A DNA stretch of 64,000 nucleotides from Ascarosepion bandense (GCA_037127315.1 JBBBDQ010001279.1:1151501-1215500), one strand, 5' to 3'; shown: positions 1-11,830, counted from the first letter of the stretch. Program-made: numbers and translations. Notes: generated from the sequence alone by a model not told the origin.

Positions 1-72
1 GTACAGACAGGTCAGAGGATGACAACCTTGGAGAGTAGACAATTTAATTCAAATAGAATTAAAATAACTCAC

Positions 73-415
73 TTGTTGGAATAATGACGTACATCTCCAC
101 AGTCAAAGGCCACAATAGAAAACTTATATTTCTGTCGCTTTTCATAATTCAAGTTGAGGCCGTCTTTCACAACCATTTTGGCAGCACCAGTTTTATTGTT
201 CAAGAGTTTTACCTCAAATGGCAATTCACGCGAGTGTGGCCCAAGAATTTTATAGCCACAGATTAATCCTGATTTTCCTTCATCTTGATCCTCGGCAGTA
301 ATTTCTGGTCGTAGTTTAACATCTTTTTCATCTTCATATAAAGATCCCAAGAATAAGTGTTCTCCATTGCGAACCTTCTGTGTTGATTTGAGAACTGGAT
401 CATAGAAGTTAGGGT
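73..415 (-). CDS. Calsyntenin-like cadherin-domain exon (coding exon 2)
   Basis: This internal coding exon encodes about 114 residues of a cadherin repeat. Calsyntenins are type I membrane proteins of neurons that act at synapses and in vesicle transport. The motif order LICGYKI, LPFEV, NNKTG and FSIVAFDCG matches the first cadherin domain of calsyntenins, where EICGFKI and IQAYDCG occupy the same places. The acceptor is a pyrimidine-rich tract ending TTCAG before base 415; the donor is AA|GTGAGT at 73/72. The exon enters in phase 1 and leaves in phase 2. Phase 1 matches the donor of the signal-peptide exon at 53260-53335, giving a GAC codon across the join. Later exons (second cadherin repeat, LamG-like domain, membrane segment) would lie before base 1. 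The exon is divergent from vertebrate proteins, so a cephalopod paralogue of calsyntenin is possible. The domain match is from memory of the family. Confidence 0.86.
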
Positions 416-547
416 CTGAAAAAGTAAATAAATAAATAATTAAAATAATTAAATAAAATTTTTTCAGCACTCACAATTAATATGGAGTAAACCCAGATAA
501 AAAAAAATAAATAAATAAATAAATAAATAAATAAAATAAACAAATTT

Positions 548-950
548 CACTGACAAGGTGTAGCTTCCCTCTGTCTTTTCTACAAATATTTTCACAGCTT
601 CTACTCTGACAAGCTTCTTTCCCTGGTGCCTTAACCACATGAACGTACTCATGCTACTAGATTGACATCTAAGTACAACCCTTTTACCATCAAAATAGTC
701 AAATGCAACTGCTACTTCTACTCTATCAGTTTCTTTTCTCACACTTCCCACCTGTGGAACTCCCTTCCCTGATAGCTACAATCTCCAAAAGTTTAAATGC
801 AATGTCAATTGCCATCAACCTCCCTAAATCCCATCCACCTCTTATGTGTTATGAGGCATCTCCTGTACCCCCTTTTTTTTTCTCAATGTAACCCCCTTGC
901 ATAGCAATGGTGGTCTTGACTTGCTTGGGGTGAAATAATTATAAAAAAAT
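548..950 (+). mobile_element. Jockey-like LINE 3' fragment
   Basis: The plus strand aligns by eye with the 3' part of the better LINE copy at 10428-11545: the stretch equivalent to SLCLFYKYFH, then the SFSRASRLWNSLP region, then the noncoding tail ending CTTGCTTGGGGTGAAA with a short A-rich end. It is frameshifted and non-functional. Confidence 0.75.
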
Positions 951-959
951 AAAAGAAAA

Positions 960-1600
960 GAATTCAAATTAAAGTAAGGTATTTGCTTTCCTTTAAAACC
1001 CTTATCTCTTTTTCTCGTTCTGACCTTCTTTCTCTATATTTCTCTCTCAGCTAATGAGAAGGCAAACATCAAATTTTTATTTGAAGAAGAGAGACACCTG
1101 TGAAATGGCAGAAGTTTGCTGGCCTTGATTTCTAATCATTGTGACTAGAAGAAATCTACCAAAATAAGAGAGGCTTCATGCCTAACTTCTGCTATATAGA
1201 AAGAGTGAAACAAAAAGGAATGCCAGAAACCAAAAGAATTTTGGCCAAATAAAAAATGGGACATGTTAGCCAAAATCAAGCATCACGCCAGTAATCTGGA
1301 ACCATTTCTTAAGGGATATAAACAGGCAGTCAACAGGCAGAGAGAGATTTGGGACTGCCAGAGAAACTGGCCAAGCGTGCTGAATGAAGAAACTAAATGG
1401 TCATCAGATGTTTTCCTACCTTTCTGAGGTAGGAGAATATGTCGCACCCATTTCCAAAATAATCACCCTCCTGACAGATGATGACGACTACCAAAGTCTG
1501 ACTATCAACAATCAAATACTCAGCTGAACAAACTTTTGCTACCCTGAATTACAAGACTCACTCAAATCAAACAGATATAAATTATTTGTTTATACCTTTG
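960..1600. other. No recognised feature
   Basis: AT-rich sequence in which I see no gene, SINE head or LINE tail. It is probably older repeat debris. Confidence 0.4.
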
Positions 1601-1935
1601 ATTCTGTTTATCTATATAAAAACTGAAGATGTGTTTCAGTGTGTGTATCCATGCATATATTCTCACTGATTTCTATTAACATACACTTCCACATTTTTCA
1701 TGTGATTTGTTTAAAAACTTACACACCCCTTGCAAATTTATTATTTTGCATAACAAAGAAATTGCGTGTGGTTCTTCTGTTCAGTCTTTGTTTTAATTGC
1801 TTATTTTCAAGTTTTTTTTTTGTTAAAGATAAGTACAACACAGTAACATTTACATGGAGAATAACTCTTTCAAAAAATACAAAAGTTATCTTCTATATCT
1901 AATATCTGCTGATGTGGGTTGTATAAAAATATAAT
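1600..1935 (-). repeat. Interspersed repeat, family E
   Basis: The reverse complement resembles 29735-30060: shared pieces include GAGAATAACTCTTTCAAAAA, the CACTGATTTCTATTAACATA segment and a GTGTGTG start. The two copies are in opposite orientation. The class is unknown; there are no coding or pol III signals. Confidence 0.65.
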
Positions 1936-2731
1936 TAAAAAGTAGATTTATACTCTTCTCATCCCGAGCAACATGGGGTACTTACTGCTAGTTTCCAATG
2001 TTTCTGATAAATATTACTAAGAACTTTAGGTTCTTCACAACAGATATCGTGATTAGAAATCATTGCAATGTTACCATGTCAAATTTTAAATGTTCATTAA
2101 AAAGAGAAAGTAAATAAAATAAATAAATAAATAAATAAACAAAAATAATAAAAAAAATGAAATATTGAATAATATAACATACAAAAACAAATATTCTTGC
2201 TTATAGTATTTTTTAGAACATTCAATACATTGGTGTATAAAACACCGCCTTATTTTGACAACAAAGTTTAAGGGAGAAAAAATTTCAGCCATATTTGGAA
2301 GAATTTATTATTTAAGATAAATTGAATCTTGTAGGAATCTTATAGAACAACCATCCACTAATCAACTAGAATAGAAGTTGAGTCCAACTGACCAAAAAAC
2401 CACCAGGGCAAATTGGTACGTGGTTTAGATAACAACCTGGGAGATTCCATTCTGTTACAGGCAAGTCTATTCTGTAAGCAGTGATTGGCTGATAATTTCA
2501 GTGTGTACATTGAGCTCCATAAATATTGAGCACAATATCTTTGGGCCACATAGGGACATGTATTCAGTTACAACTGTTTATTTTTGTCTGCCAACTGGAC
2601 GCTAGTTGGAAACATCAGGAAGGTGAGTCTCACAATCTTAAATGTTCACCTTCCTACAGGGAGACAAAAGAAGACCACCATGTTGAAAGGTAAGTTATTT
2701 GACTTCTACAAATCTGATACTTTAAAATATG

Positions 2732-2840
2732 CACAGTGGTGCAATTGCTATTGGATCAGAATGAGAAATCAGAGAGCTGAGCTTGAATTCCATTTGAATC
2801 CATTGCATTCACTTACATGCAAATATACTCAAGAAAGTGT
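2732..2840 (+). mobile_element. tRNA-derived SINE A, 5' half
   Basis: Starts with a decayed box-A region and has a box-B-like GCTTGAATTCC, then the SINE A body (ATTGCATTCACTTACATGC). The copy is broken at about 2840 by a minus-strand SINE B and resumes at 3164. Confidence 0.75.
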
Positions 2841-3163
2841 TTGTCTGTACTTCTCAGATGAGGTAGTATTTACACTATTTACATTGTTATTCTCATCTTT
2901 ATTGCCATTATTACATTTTGGCTGTTTGCTCCAGCCTTCTTCGGGTGCTAGGATTTTTTTTAACCAAACGCTTTATTACAATCACTGGGGTTTATCATTT
3001 TTATTCCATGTGCAATGCCACTTCTGGTAGCAATGTAGTTATCTTCCTTTTAACAACCAAGTTATTTGTTCACTACTTCTGTAGCCTGGTATTGAACTCA
3101 CAAATCTTTGGGTCAAGTCATTAGAACTGACCAATGTCTGTATCCACTAGGCCATGTGTCCTT
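2841..3163 (-). mobile_element. tRNA-derived SINE B inserted in SINE A
   Basis: Read on the minus strand, it begins GGACACATGGCCTAGTGGAT (tRNA box A-like) and has GAGTTCAATACC (box B-like) about 45 bases on. It ends with the family tail, a CCCGAAGAAGGC hairpin followed by CTACCTCATCTGAG. It sits inside SINE A, whose halves flank it in register. Confidence 0.75.
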
Positions 3164-3320
3164 GGAAAAGATATGAATCCATCTCTTCTTCCTCCAGCTA
3201 TGGGCTGACTAGCAGAACAGACTGGATTCTATAACCTTGGTTGGTAACCAGTCTACCGCAGAAAGTAATGGCAACCTACTGCAGAAAAAGTTTCTGCCAA
3301 GTATTGCCAAAGTGGGTATT
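3164..3320 (+). mobile_element. tRNA-derived SINE A, 3' half
   Basis: Continues the SINE A body broken at 2840: GAATCCATCTCTTC, CAGCTATGGGCTGA, GGTAACCAGTCTACCGCAGA and AATGGCAACCTACTGC, as in the intact copies at 60434 and 61578. Confidence 0.75.
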
Positions 3321-3390
3321 ACATATGGCTTTAAAATATCACTGACTTTAAAATATCAATCTAAATCAGTTTCAATTCTTTTTCTTGATC

Positions 3391-3394
3391 ATGC

Positions 3395-3426
<32 letters not shown>
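3391..3426 (+). repeat. Poly(A) tract
   Basis: An A run of about 35 bases, then a T-rich segment. It may be an old retroelement tail. Confidence 0.85.
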
Positions 3427-3427
<1 letters not shown>

Positions 3428-3717
3428 AACATTTTTTTCTGTTGAACGAGGACCAAAACATGATTTGGTGGGGGGGTCTCTATTTACCCATAGCTGGGAT
3501 CCTAATAGGTGCTACCAACCCAGGTCAAGGTAAACCTGGGAACAGCAGCAGTCAAGAGGTGGTTCCATGCTCCTCACAACCTCAAGTCTCCTGATCGGAG
3601 GCCTTGCTGCTGGATTTACTTTGAAGATTATTGCAGGTTATTCAATGCCAAAAAATATTTTTAAATTGTAAGAATATTTTGGGAAATAATAATGATTTAC
3701 TGATACAAGTTCTACAA

Positions 3718-3940
3718 ATTAACCCATAGCTTGAGAGAGAATAGGTGGATTCATACCTTTCCCCAGTTTTCTCATAAGTGAATATGATTTCTAATTCCAA
3801 GCTGATACACTACCTGCACATTTAAGCTTACTGCATCTGGTATTCCAATTCAGTCACCCATTTAAATATTGACCAAGTTTGACATTGCTTAACTTTGGTG
3901 ATCGTACAAGAACCAGTGCTTCAATGGGATATGTTCGTAA
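3718..3940 (-). mobile_element. 5S rRNA-like segment joined to SINE A (chimeric SINE)
   Basis: On the minus strand, 5S rRNA-like sequence (GATCACCAAAGTTAAGCAAT, AAATGGGTGA, GGAATACCAGATGCAGTAAG) occupies about 3940-3812. A SINE A head and body follow directly (CAGCTTGGAATTAGAAATC to AGCTATGGGTTAA). The same order occurs at 20553, 26215 (minus) and 27908. Confidence 0.7.
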
Positions 3941-3984
3941 ATACTTTAGACCACCCACATACCCATGCTCGTAGCATCTGGAGA

Positions 3985-4085
3985 TTTCAAGAACTTATAC
4001 ATCTAGATACTGACCAGGCTCGACAATGCTTAACTTTGGTAATCATACAAGAACTGTTGCGTCAACATATGGCTGTAAGTTCTAC
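3985..4085 (-). repeat. Second 5S rRNA-like segment, tandem to the first
   Basis: The minus strand shows ACCAAAGTTAAGCATTGTCG and AGCCTGGTCAGTATCTAGAT, the 5S internal-promoter region, about 130 bases upstream of the 5S part of the element at 3718-3940. It suggests a 5S dimer or a capture from a 5S array. It is decayed and unlikely to be a working 5S gene. Confidence 0.65.
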
Positions 4086-4563
4086 ACATTTTGAATACAT
4101 ACTACTGCTATAAAGAATACATTAAAATGTATAAACTATGTATACATTTTTTTATATATGATTAATGTGGAGATTAATGCTGATTTCGAAGTTTCCTGAA
4201 AGTATCACTATGATTTCCTTACTCCTCAGGGAATTTTTTTTTAATCTGCTGTTGTGTCCTGGGTTTATTCTTATAGAGCTTGGTGTAATGTAATATCTTT
4301 GTATGTGAGTGGTTCTACAGATGGTTGATTGCTTTTGTTGTGTTCACTTCTTTTTAGTGTATTATCTGCAGGTAGCTGATATTTTTGTATTGCTTTTTTA
4401 CTGTGTTAACTTTCTTTTAGAGTGTATGAATGGGTGTTCTCTTAATTGCTTTATAATGAGTTGTTTTTTCTTGTCATTTTGGTTAACCTCTTTTTATTGT
4501 GTAGTGTTGACATTTTTCTTACTCTGTTAGTATACGTGGTATGTACTAACACAGTAATATTCT

Positions 4564-4564
<1 letters not shown>

Positions 4565-4602
<38 letters not shown>
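4565..4602. repeat. (TA)n microsatellite
   Basis: Perfect TA dinucleotides over about 38 bases. Confidence 0.95.
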
Positions 4603-4607
<5 letters not shown>

Positions 4608-4914
4608 ATTTTAAAAATACAGCCATATGACAGACAGTATGCTTATAATAAATATTTTTCACCATCTGTTTGCCTGTATATAAAAAATAGGTGAAATTCT
4701 GAGAGATTAACAAGCTAAAGATTAATATTTCTTTGTTGCTTTTTTTTTTTTTTGTTTTTATTAAGGATAAGCTCTTTAATCACCTTTAGGAAATTTAAAA
4801 AAAGATTAATCTCTCCTACACTATATACTCAGGTAACCACTTACTGTGATCACGCTATGAGAGATCATATTTTTTTTATGACAATAACCCAATGATAACA
4901 TTAAATAAAAGATA

Positions 4915-5035
4915 TATTTTATCATTTCATCCCAAGCAAGGAAATAAACCCATGTAAGGGATGAGAGAATATGAGAGAAAAAAATTAAGGAGAGAGAACA
5001 ATAAAAGAATAGGAATTAAGAAAACAGAAATAATG
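4915..5035 (-). mobile_element. Jockey-like LINE 3' tail
   Basis: The reverse complement of TTTCATCCCAAGCAAGG is the family's 3' end, GCTTGGGGTGAAA-like. The purine-rich stretch next to it corresponds to the TTCTC-rich tail of other copies. Confidence 0.6.
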
Positions 5036-5514
5036 TTACTATTTCAAATCTCAAAGTGCCAAAAAGTGAAAACTCTTGCTCATTTTGAATGCATAAAAAC
5101 TTGATGAAAATATTCTTTAGAAAAATTTTAGAACAAGCTTTCAAATTATCCCAAATTCTGAGTTACTGTCTTGCAACTTGAGGATGATGTAATATCACTT
5201 GTAATAGCCATTTGTTTACATTAATGAAAGGTAAATGATGTAATTTCCTGCAATAATAGAGAAAGGTTATTTTTTGTCAGGTGGTTGTAAACATTTTGCA
5301 AAGACAGTATATCCTGAACATTGATTTGGTGAAAACCAATTCCATAAAAACACTGACTTGCATAATAAAATCTAACATTGTGTGGTTTTAAGTCTTTTCA
5401 TTAATTTATGTCATATAGATTTTTGTAACGCTAGTGATATGTTTGTAAATAAGTTGTGAAGAGAAAATGTAATCTGAATGCTTTTTATTTTTTTCAAACC
5501 TAAAATCTTTTTTT

Positions 5515-5660
5515 TTTTTTAACCATTTCACCCCAAATAAGCCAATAAAGCGTCTAAGAAGCAAAATGTTACTGGGTGTGGATGAATCTGAGAAAGAAAA
5601 TACATTAAGGAGAGATGACAATAGAAATAACAGGAATTAAGACAGAAGGTAACAGTTACG
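5515..5660 (-). mobile_element. Jockey-like LINE 3' tail
   Basis: Same minus-strand tail as at 4915: CATTTCACCCCAAATAAGCC, then GTCTAAGAAGC and ATTAAGGAGAGATGACAATA. Confidence 0.6.
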
Positions 5661-5949
5661 TCTTATATATCTTGCAGTTTCAGTACTCGATACATGGTAT
5701 ACCATTACACGTGATGTAATGGAGTCACAAACAATTAGCGGCTTAGCACTTAAATATGACTCGGCTCATTTGCATAGGATACCACAATAACAATTGAAAT
5801 TGCATTTAAATTTTTGAAGATTGTAGTTGGAAGGAAAACCAAAATATATAGCTAAACAAAAAAACAAATTCACTTTTAATTTAAATTTCTCATCTACTTT
5901 CTTTGTTTTTCTATATAGCAGTTAAATAAGAAACATGAATAAGAAACTT

Positions 5950-5995
5950 GAAGAAGCAGAAATGTGGTTCTACAGAAGGATGATGAGAATACTGT
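5950..5995 (+). mobile_element. RTE-like LINE fragment (plus strand)
   Basis: The short plus-strand stretch reads as EMWFYRRMMRIL, which matches MWFYRRLLRIPW in the RTE-like copy at 29040-29480. It is a small relic. Confidence 0.5.
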
Positions 5996-6185
5996 GAAAA
6001 ATATTAAGGAGAGAGGCCAATAAATTAACAGGAATTAAGAAGACAGAAGATAACAATTGACGTTGCATTTAGACTTTTGAAGATCAAAGTTGACAGGAGA
6101 GCAGGAATCTGGAAGAGGGTTTTACAAGCAAGAATCATGAGAAAATAAACTGTCGGCATAAACTTATGGTTATATCGAGTCATTT
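5996..6185 (-). mobile_element. Jockey-like LINE C-terminal fragment
   Basis: The reverse complement carries the decayed LWNSLP..LQKFKCN end of the LINE ORF (GCATTTAGACTTTTGAAGAT on the plus strand) and part of the tail. Confidence 0.55.
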
Positions 6186-6209
6186 TGAATATGAAATAAG
6201 ACCTAGCTG

Positions 6210-6525
6210 CTGATTTAGTCAGTTAAGTGCCATGCTTGATACATGCTTGGGCGATCACATCTCGAAAGAGACATGACTGACTGGGCAGAAGATTTTCCCC
6301 ACAGTAGGTTACCATTACTTTTTGCAGTAGACTGGTTGCCAGCTAAGGCTATAGAAACCAATTTGTCCTGCTATTTAACCCATAGCTGGAGGGAGAAGAG
6401 ATGAATTAATACTTTACCCAAGGGTATTTGTGTGTAAGTGAATGCAACAATTAAACTGGAATTTAAACTTGGCTCTCCGATTTCTTGTTCCAAGCCAATA
6501 TCTACTGCACCATAACGCATATCCT
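6210..6525 (-). mobile_element. tRNA-derived SINE A, near full length
   Basis: On the minus strand this copy runs from GTTATGGTGCAGTAGATA (box A) through the body with TAACCCATAGCTGG (plus strand) to GATCGCCCAAGCATGTATCA. It is about 315 bases with all family blocks in order, and has no 5S segment upstream. Confidence 0.85.
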
Positions 6526-6604
6526 ATCTAGTAGAATTCTTAAATTCACAAAGTTTAGGTACCAAAGAGAAAGATTATCAGAACAATTAACATTGTCAAC
6601 TTGT

Positions 6605-7150
6605 GTGTGTTACATCCCTTTAGGACGTGAGCGATCATGGCTCTCCATAACTTCTCCTTTGTAGCTCTTAATAAATTTTGTCTTTCTGCTGTATTTTGTA
6701 ATACTTTTTTTTTTTCATCAACTATTTACACTTAAGCTCGTTAAGTAGATTAGGTGCTACTTTCTTCTGACCCTCCTGCTTTCAATCTGTCATGTGTGTA
6801 TCAAATTCTCCAAGCCCTCTTTCCTTATTATTTGCCCTATATATTTTAACAGTCTTACTGATGCTAAATATAAATGTCCATTTTGTTTTTATTTTCTTTA
6901 AAACTTTATTGTTGCTCACATGTTTGGTTCATGGTAATCTCAGCAACATTTCTATTGCCTTAAATCTCATCTTCATCTGTGAGGAGATTGTCCAGTATTC
7001 ACTGCCATATAGGAGGATTGATATTACATAACAGTTCAGTACTCTTTTCTTTGTTTCTATTGCTTGAAGTCTCATCTTCATCTGTGAGGAGATTGGCCAG
7101 CATTCACTGCCATATAGGAGGACTAATATTACATATCAATTCAGTACTCT
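6605..7150 (-). mobile_element. RTE-like LINE 3' end with duplicated RT C-terminal segment
   Basis: The minus strand encodes decayed versions of YGSECWTISSQMK, typical of the C-terminal part of endonuclease/reverse-transcriptase LINEs. That stretch is present twice (about 6970-7035 and 7070-7140). The 3' end has the family tail seen at 17095 and 23270. Confidence 0.7.
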
Positions 7151-8069
7151 TTCTGTTTCATAATACTTTAACTTTTGTGTTGTAACCTCACTTGTTATTG
7201 TTGTGACTTGAAAGGTTACTGACATGCTGTGATATAACATGTATTGTCTTGGGTCTTGATATTACTTCAGTTACTCATGGATTTATAGTAATAGTTATTA
7301 ATATGAGGTAATATTCTGGTATCTTCCTACTGCAAGATAGTTATTCGCATATCTCGCAAATAGTACTGTAAGATCTCTTGTGAGTTCTCCTGAGTAATCT
7401 ACTCAAGGACTAAATATTAATATCATATTGAATACTGCTACTCAGCTGTAAACGAGTTCAACTGATGCTGCTACTCATAATCAAGTTGATTCCCCCAGAT
7501 GACCCACCTAGACTTCTGTCTGGTGCTTAATATAGGTTATTTTCATGGTCACAGAATCCCCAGTGAAATAGTTCATTCTTATAGTTTTATTTGTTATCTA
7601 TAACAAAATGGCTTTCAAACTTCCTGCCTTGTGTCATGTCTAAGCTACATGTCCATTGCTAGGTCTGCTTGCTTAGAAAGTGTTGTAATGAAATGTTCCA
7701 CACTCCCTATCACCTATGTAGACTGACTATATTTAGTAGTCACATACAGCGAGCACAGGAGACACCTGTAACTTGCTTGGCAATTACTAGCCTACCACTA
7801 GGTTCTCTGTCTTGCCATAGTATATTCTCTTTACAATAAATCTCTTCTTTCATCTATGCACATGTTGCTTTCCTTTCACTCGAGAACCAATTTCTCTTTA
7901 AAGGCTACAACAGAAAGTAAATGTTGTATTCTTGTGCTGGGAATTTTTTTCTCTCCAGAATTTGTCTTGTATACAAGTCTACCATTCATCCATGCCTTAA
8001 ATGTTACTGCCACACGTGGTCTAGTGATACCACTGTAAATATAGAAATTCTAGAAAAAAATCAGCAATA

Positions 8070-8465
8070 TTATTGGCCCTGACCTGGCATTTTGGCTTCA
8101 GTCACTTTCCCACTTTCAGTCACTGTAATGCAGCTTCCCTGTGGTCCCTAGATTTTATGAATTTAAGTGCAGTACTAGATTGGCAACAAGGTTTCAATTC
8201 ACAGTTGAATTAGCTAGATGTAAACTTAAGTTCTATGTTAACAGTTTCTTTTCTTTGAATTCTCACTTGTGGAACTCTCTTCCAGCTCCATGCTTTCCAG
8301 TCAATTTTGATCTTTAAAAGTTTAAATGCAAGATCTGTCGATTAATCTTTTATTCTTTTTGCTCCCCATTATTTGTGGATTTTTCTTTATCTTCCACATT
8401 CAGTATTTCCTCGTGTCTTAGTGGCTTCATTACCTTGCATGGGGTGATATGATTAATATATAAGA
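8070..8465 (+). mobile_element. Jockey-like LINE 3' fragment
   Basis: Plus-strand match to the LINE ORF end: GACCTGGCAT..CTTCAGTCACT, then TTGGCAACAAGGT, CTTGTGGAACTCTCTTCC, then the tail CCTTGCATGGGGTGATATGA. Frameshifts throughout. Confidence 0.75.
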
Positions 8466-8469
8466 TAAA

Positions 8470-10015
8470 TTAATTCCCTTTGGTGTGCTTATATAGACAA
8501 ATAACAGAATCTCATGCCTTATGGTAGTGTCAAATATTATTTTTCATAAAAACAGTGTTGGTCATGGCACCAAATACAACACAATCCTTGTCTGAGTCCA
8601 GCCAACCTTCCTGACCAGTTGATTCCACCCATGTTGTGTTGTTGATCTTGGATTAACCAAAGCAGGATTGCTTATCACTTGACAAGGCTGGTCCAGTCAT
8701 GCGAAGGATTGAATGAAAACCAGATTTAAGACTGCAACGATGGTGTAGATTTATATACATTTATATATACATGGGATAAATACAAGATTTAAAAGCAAGT
8801 CAAAGCTGGTGACACTCAACCGTTGGCTGGTATTATAAAATTACTTCAATATCATTGTTTTCCAAGTAGGAGTTTACTCAATTCTCTTTTAGCAACACAT
8901 CAGTTTCAGTCTGACCATATTATTTAAACCCCATTCAAATCTCTCTCTAACCTCTCATCCCAAACACAGGAGCTGAACTAATTAATTTTGTCTTGCACTC
9001 TGGCTTTGTTAAACAAGCACCCAGACTAGGGTGGTGAAGTTAAGTATAGGCTATCTATTTCCCTCATTGTATAACTCTTACCAGCTTGAAATGAAAACAA
9101 TTACATTTAACATTTCAAGGGAAGGGTAGGAAATTCCACTCTCTGTCATTGTGTACCTGTTCTTGCCAGCTGTCCTGGTAATCAGTGCACAGGAAATTCT
9201 CAAGGCTGTATTTTGACCTAGTCATATATTGTCAAAACCCACTGACAAATATTTTGACTAGAATTAGATAACTAACTTTGATAAATTTGCTTACTTCTCT
9301 CAACAAAAGGGTTTTGCACTCAGTGAATCCTTCTATCTGTATTTTCCACTTGTTAACATTTCGGCTACTTTACTGAATAAAAAATAATTGTATTCTCCAT
9401 TTTTAGAAAAATCCCTTCACATCTTGAAAATCATTTAAAATTAATACCAGCCATCTAAAAATAGTTACAATACAATCACTCACAACTAAAAGATTCATGT
9501 GCATGTTGTTAAACCTTTTCAATTTGACCCCACCCTATACACTCGCCAACATGGGAAGAGGCTCACATCCAATTCACATTAAAAAACAGGTTCCTGTACA
9601 TCACTGAAATTAAGCAACATCAAGCCTATATCATATTGTAAATAATATTTTTGTAGAAAAAATAGCACGTTCAGAAAATGTAATGACGTAAAGCAATCTA
9701 GAGAAGGTAATTCAGTATTTGGCATGTGAAATGTACGAAAACATATTAGTAAAAACCTTTATCCTGTACCAAATTGAATCCAACATCTAATCAGTTTGTG
9801 CCAGTCATGAGCCCAATTCCTGTAAGTTTCATCTAAATCTATCTAGCGGGTCTTGAGATATCTTGACCACAGACAGACAAAAATGTGACCAAATACAATA
9901 CCACTGTTTTAAAGCAAAGATTATAATGTAATATAGATAATGCTTCTTATTGAGTCACTTTGAAACAGTTTGGTAAATTTAAACATTCTAATGACTGAAA
10001 ATAAATAAAAAAAAT
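8470..10015. other. No gene seen; old repeat debris
   Basis: No ORF or SINE head was recognised. At 9770-9890 there is a stretch ending TTGAGATATCTTGACCACAG before ACAGACAGACAAAAATG, the style of a common invertebrate retroelement tail. Confidence 0.4.
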
Positions 10016-10019
10016 AGAG

Positions 10020-10427
10020 GACAGTTTTTACATTGATACTGTTATTTCATTTTGTTTTTTTTTGTTTTTTTTTAACTACCTTCACTCCTCAGCAACGTTT
10101 ACTGTTTTAAAAAGGTGAGGATAAGAATTTGAATACAACCTCAACATATGAAAGTGAATTTATACATTTTTTTTTAAAATTGACAACAAAAATAATAAAT
10201 AAAATTTATTAGATTCTTTACAACAATCAAAACATCGGCTAATTGCCAATTGATTCAAACTTTATAAAATGGTAAATAATAAGGATTTCTTTATAGTTGG
10301 TTTAAATATTTTAATACTTTAGTAAATGTTTATAAATTTATTAATAAAATAATTTTCAGATTTATTTCTTTATAAACTGGTAAATGATGAATATTGCATT
10401 TGTTCTAATTATATTAGTATTAAATGA
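10020..10427. repeat. Old repeat, family F, left part
   Basis: Shares blocks with 31085-31620: a CTCCTCAGCAACGTTTACTG-like start, GAAAGTGAATTTATACATTT, a CAACAAAAATAA block and TTTCTTTATAAACTGGTAAA. It is split by the LINE at 10428-11545 and resumes at 11546. Confidence 0.6.
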
Positions 10428-11545
10428 GCATGCCTCCCAAAACTACCAGACGAACGCGGGCATCCCTCAAGGTTCTATCCTAGGTCCCATGCTCTTTCTG
10501 ATCTACATTAATGATCTCCCCGACACCATTAGATCCCAAGTTGGCATGTATGCCGACGACACAACAATCTACTCCCGCATCGATCAGAAACCAGGTCTGG
10601 ACGACAAAGTGAACCTCGCTGCCGCACTTGAAAGGGACCTCCAATCCGTAGTGACCTGGGGTAGGAAATGGTTGGTAAATTTCAATGCCTCCAAAACAAA
10701 GTTGTTATCAACTAACCACCATAGACAATCGCATCTACCTCCCATTAGCATGGGACAGGCTAGCCTCCCAGAGAGTAAAATACTACACCTCCTTGGCCTT
10801 ACACTCTCGGCGAACCTCAAATGGAATGACTATATTGAATCCATTGCCAAATCTGCTGCTATGAAAGTGGGCTCCCTGTGCAGGGCCCGGAAATTTTTCC
10901 CACCTGAAACTATTCTGCACATATACAAATCTACCATCCGCCCGCGTATTGAATATTGCTGCCATATCTGGTCAGGTGCCCCTGCTGCTCTCCTTGGGCT
11001 TCTTGACAAAATACAAAGGAGGATCTGTAACGTGGTTGATACTGACTTGGCAGACCGGCTGCAGCCGCTCTCACACCGGCGTGATGTAGCTTCCCTGTGC
11101 CTCTTCTACAAGTACTTTCATGGCTTCTGCTCCGATGAGCTTAGATCACTGGTGCCGCCTAAGCACGAATTTACACGAGATACTAGATTAGCAACTAGGT
11201 CCCACCCTTTTACAGTTAAACAAATAAGATGTAACCATAAATTCTACTCCAACAGCTTTTCTCGCGCTTCCCGCCTGTGGAACTCCCTTCCACAACTCTG
11301 CTTTCCCGACAGTTACAATCTCCAGGTGTTTAAATGTAGGGTCAATAGACACCTCCTATCACACTAACTCCCAACTATTCTCACAACACTCATCTACCCA
11401 ACCCTCATTCTCGGTATCCTCACCCGCCTATCACCCACCCTCTGTTATTTCCTATATTTAACCAGCCTTTCTCCACTCTACGTAGCCCCCTGCACAGTAG
11501 TGGCAGTGACATGCCTTGCTCGGGGTGAAACGCTTATATAAAAAA
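10428..11545 (+). mobile_element. Jockey-like LINE, 5'-truncated, with open RT C-terminal ORF
   Basis: An open frame runs to the stop at about 11367. It starts within the RT domain: GIPQGSILGP (RT motif 4), then the YADD catalytic box at 10549-10560 with the catalytic aspartates intact, then the thumb-like region (LGLTLSANLKWNDY) and a long C-terminal part with SRASRLWNSLP. It lacks the endonuclease and the RT fingers, so it cannot move by itself. The 3' noncoding tail has GTAGCCCCCTGCAC and GCTCGGGGTGAAA. The first 15 or so codons of the reading frame come from the flanking repeat. It is the best-preserved LINE copy and looks the youngest. Confidence 0.85.
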
Positions 11546-11830
11546 TGTTCTAAATATTAATTTATTCTTGTAAAAAAAAAAACATCTAATAAATCGTGTA
11601 TTATTATTTTTTAGTAAATTCTCAAGAACAAAAAAAATGTATAATTTTGCTTTCATCATGTTTAGGTTTTATAACAATTTTAATCAATGTTTTTTTAAAA
11701 CAACAAATACTGCCAACGATGAAAAATGGTTTAAATAATAGTAGTGCCAATGGAAAAACCATCTTTTTAACAGATATTTGAAGGCCAGAAGGTCTAAGTT
11801 TGCAATAAGTTTGATGAAAAAAATTTAACT
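11546..11830. repeat. Old repeat, family F, right part
   Basis: Resumes family F after the LINE: TTAGTAAATTCTCAAGAACA, then ACTGCCAACGATG and TAATAGTAGTGCCAATGG, matching 31660-31850. Confidence 0.6.

Noticed and set aside
84..266. Plus-strand ORF opposite the cadherin exon
   Set aside because: It is the shadow of the minus-strand exon; its sequence has no family features and the minus strand has splice sites.
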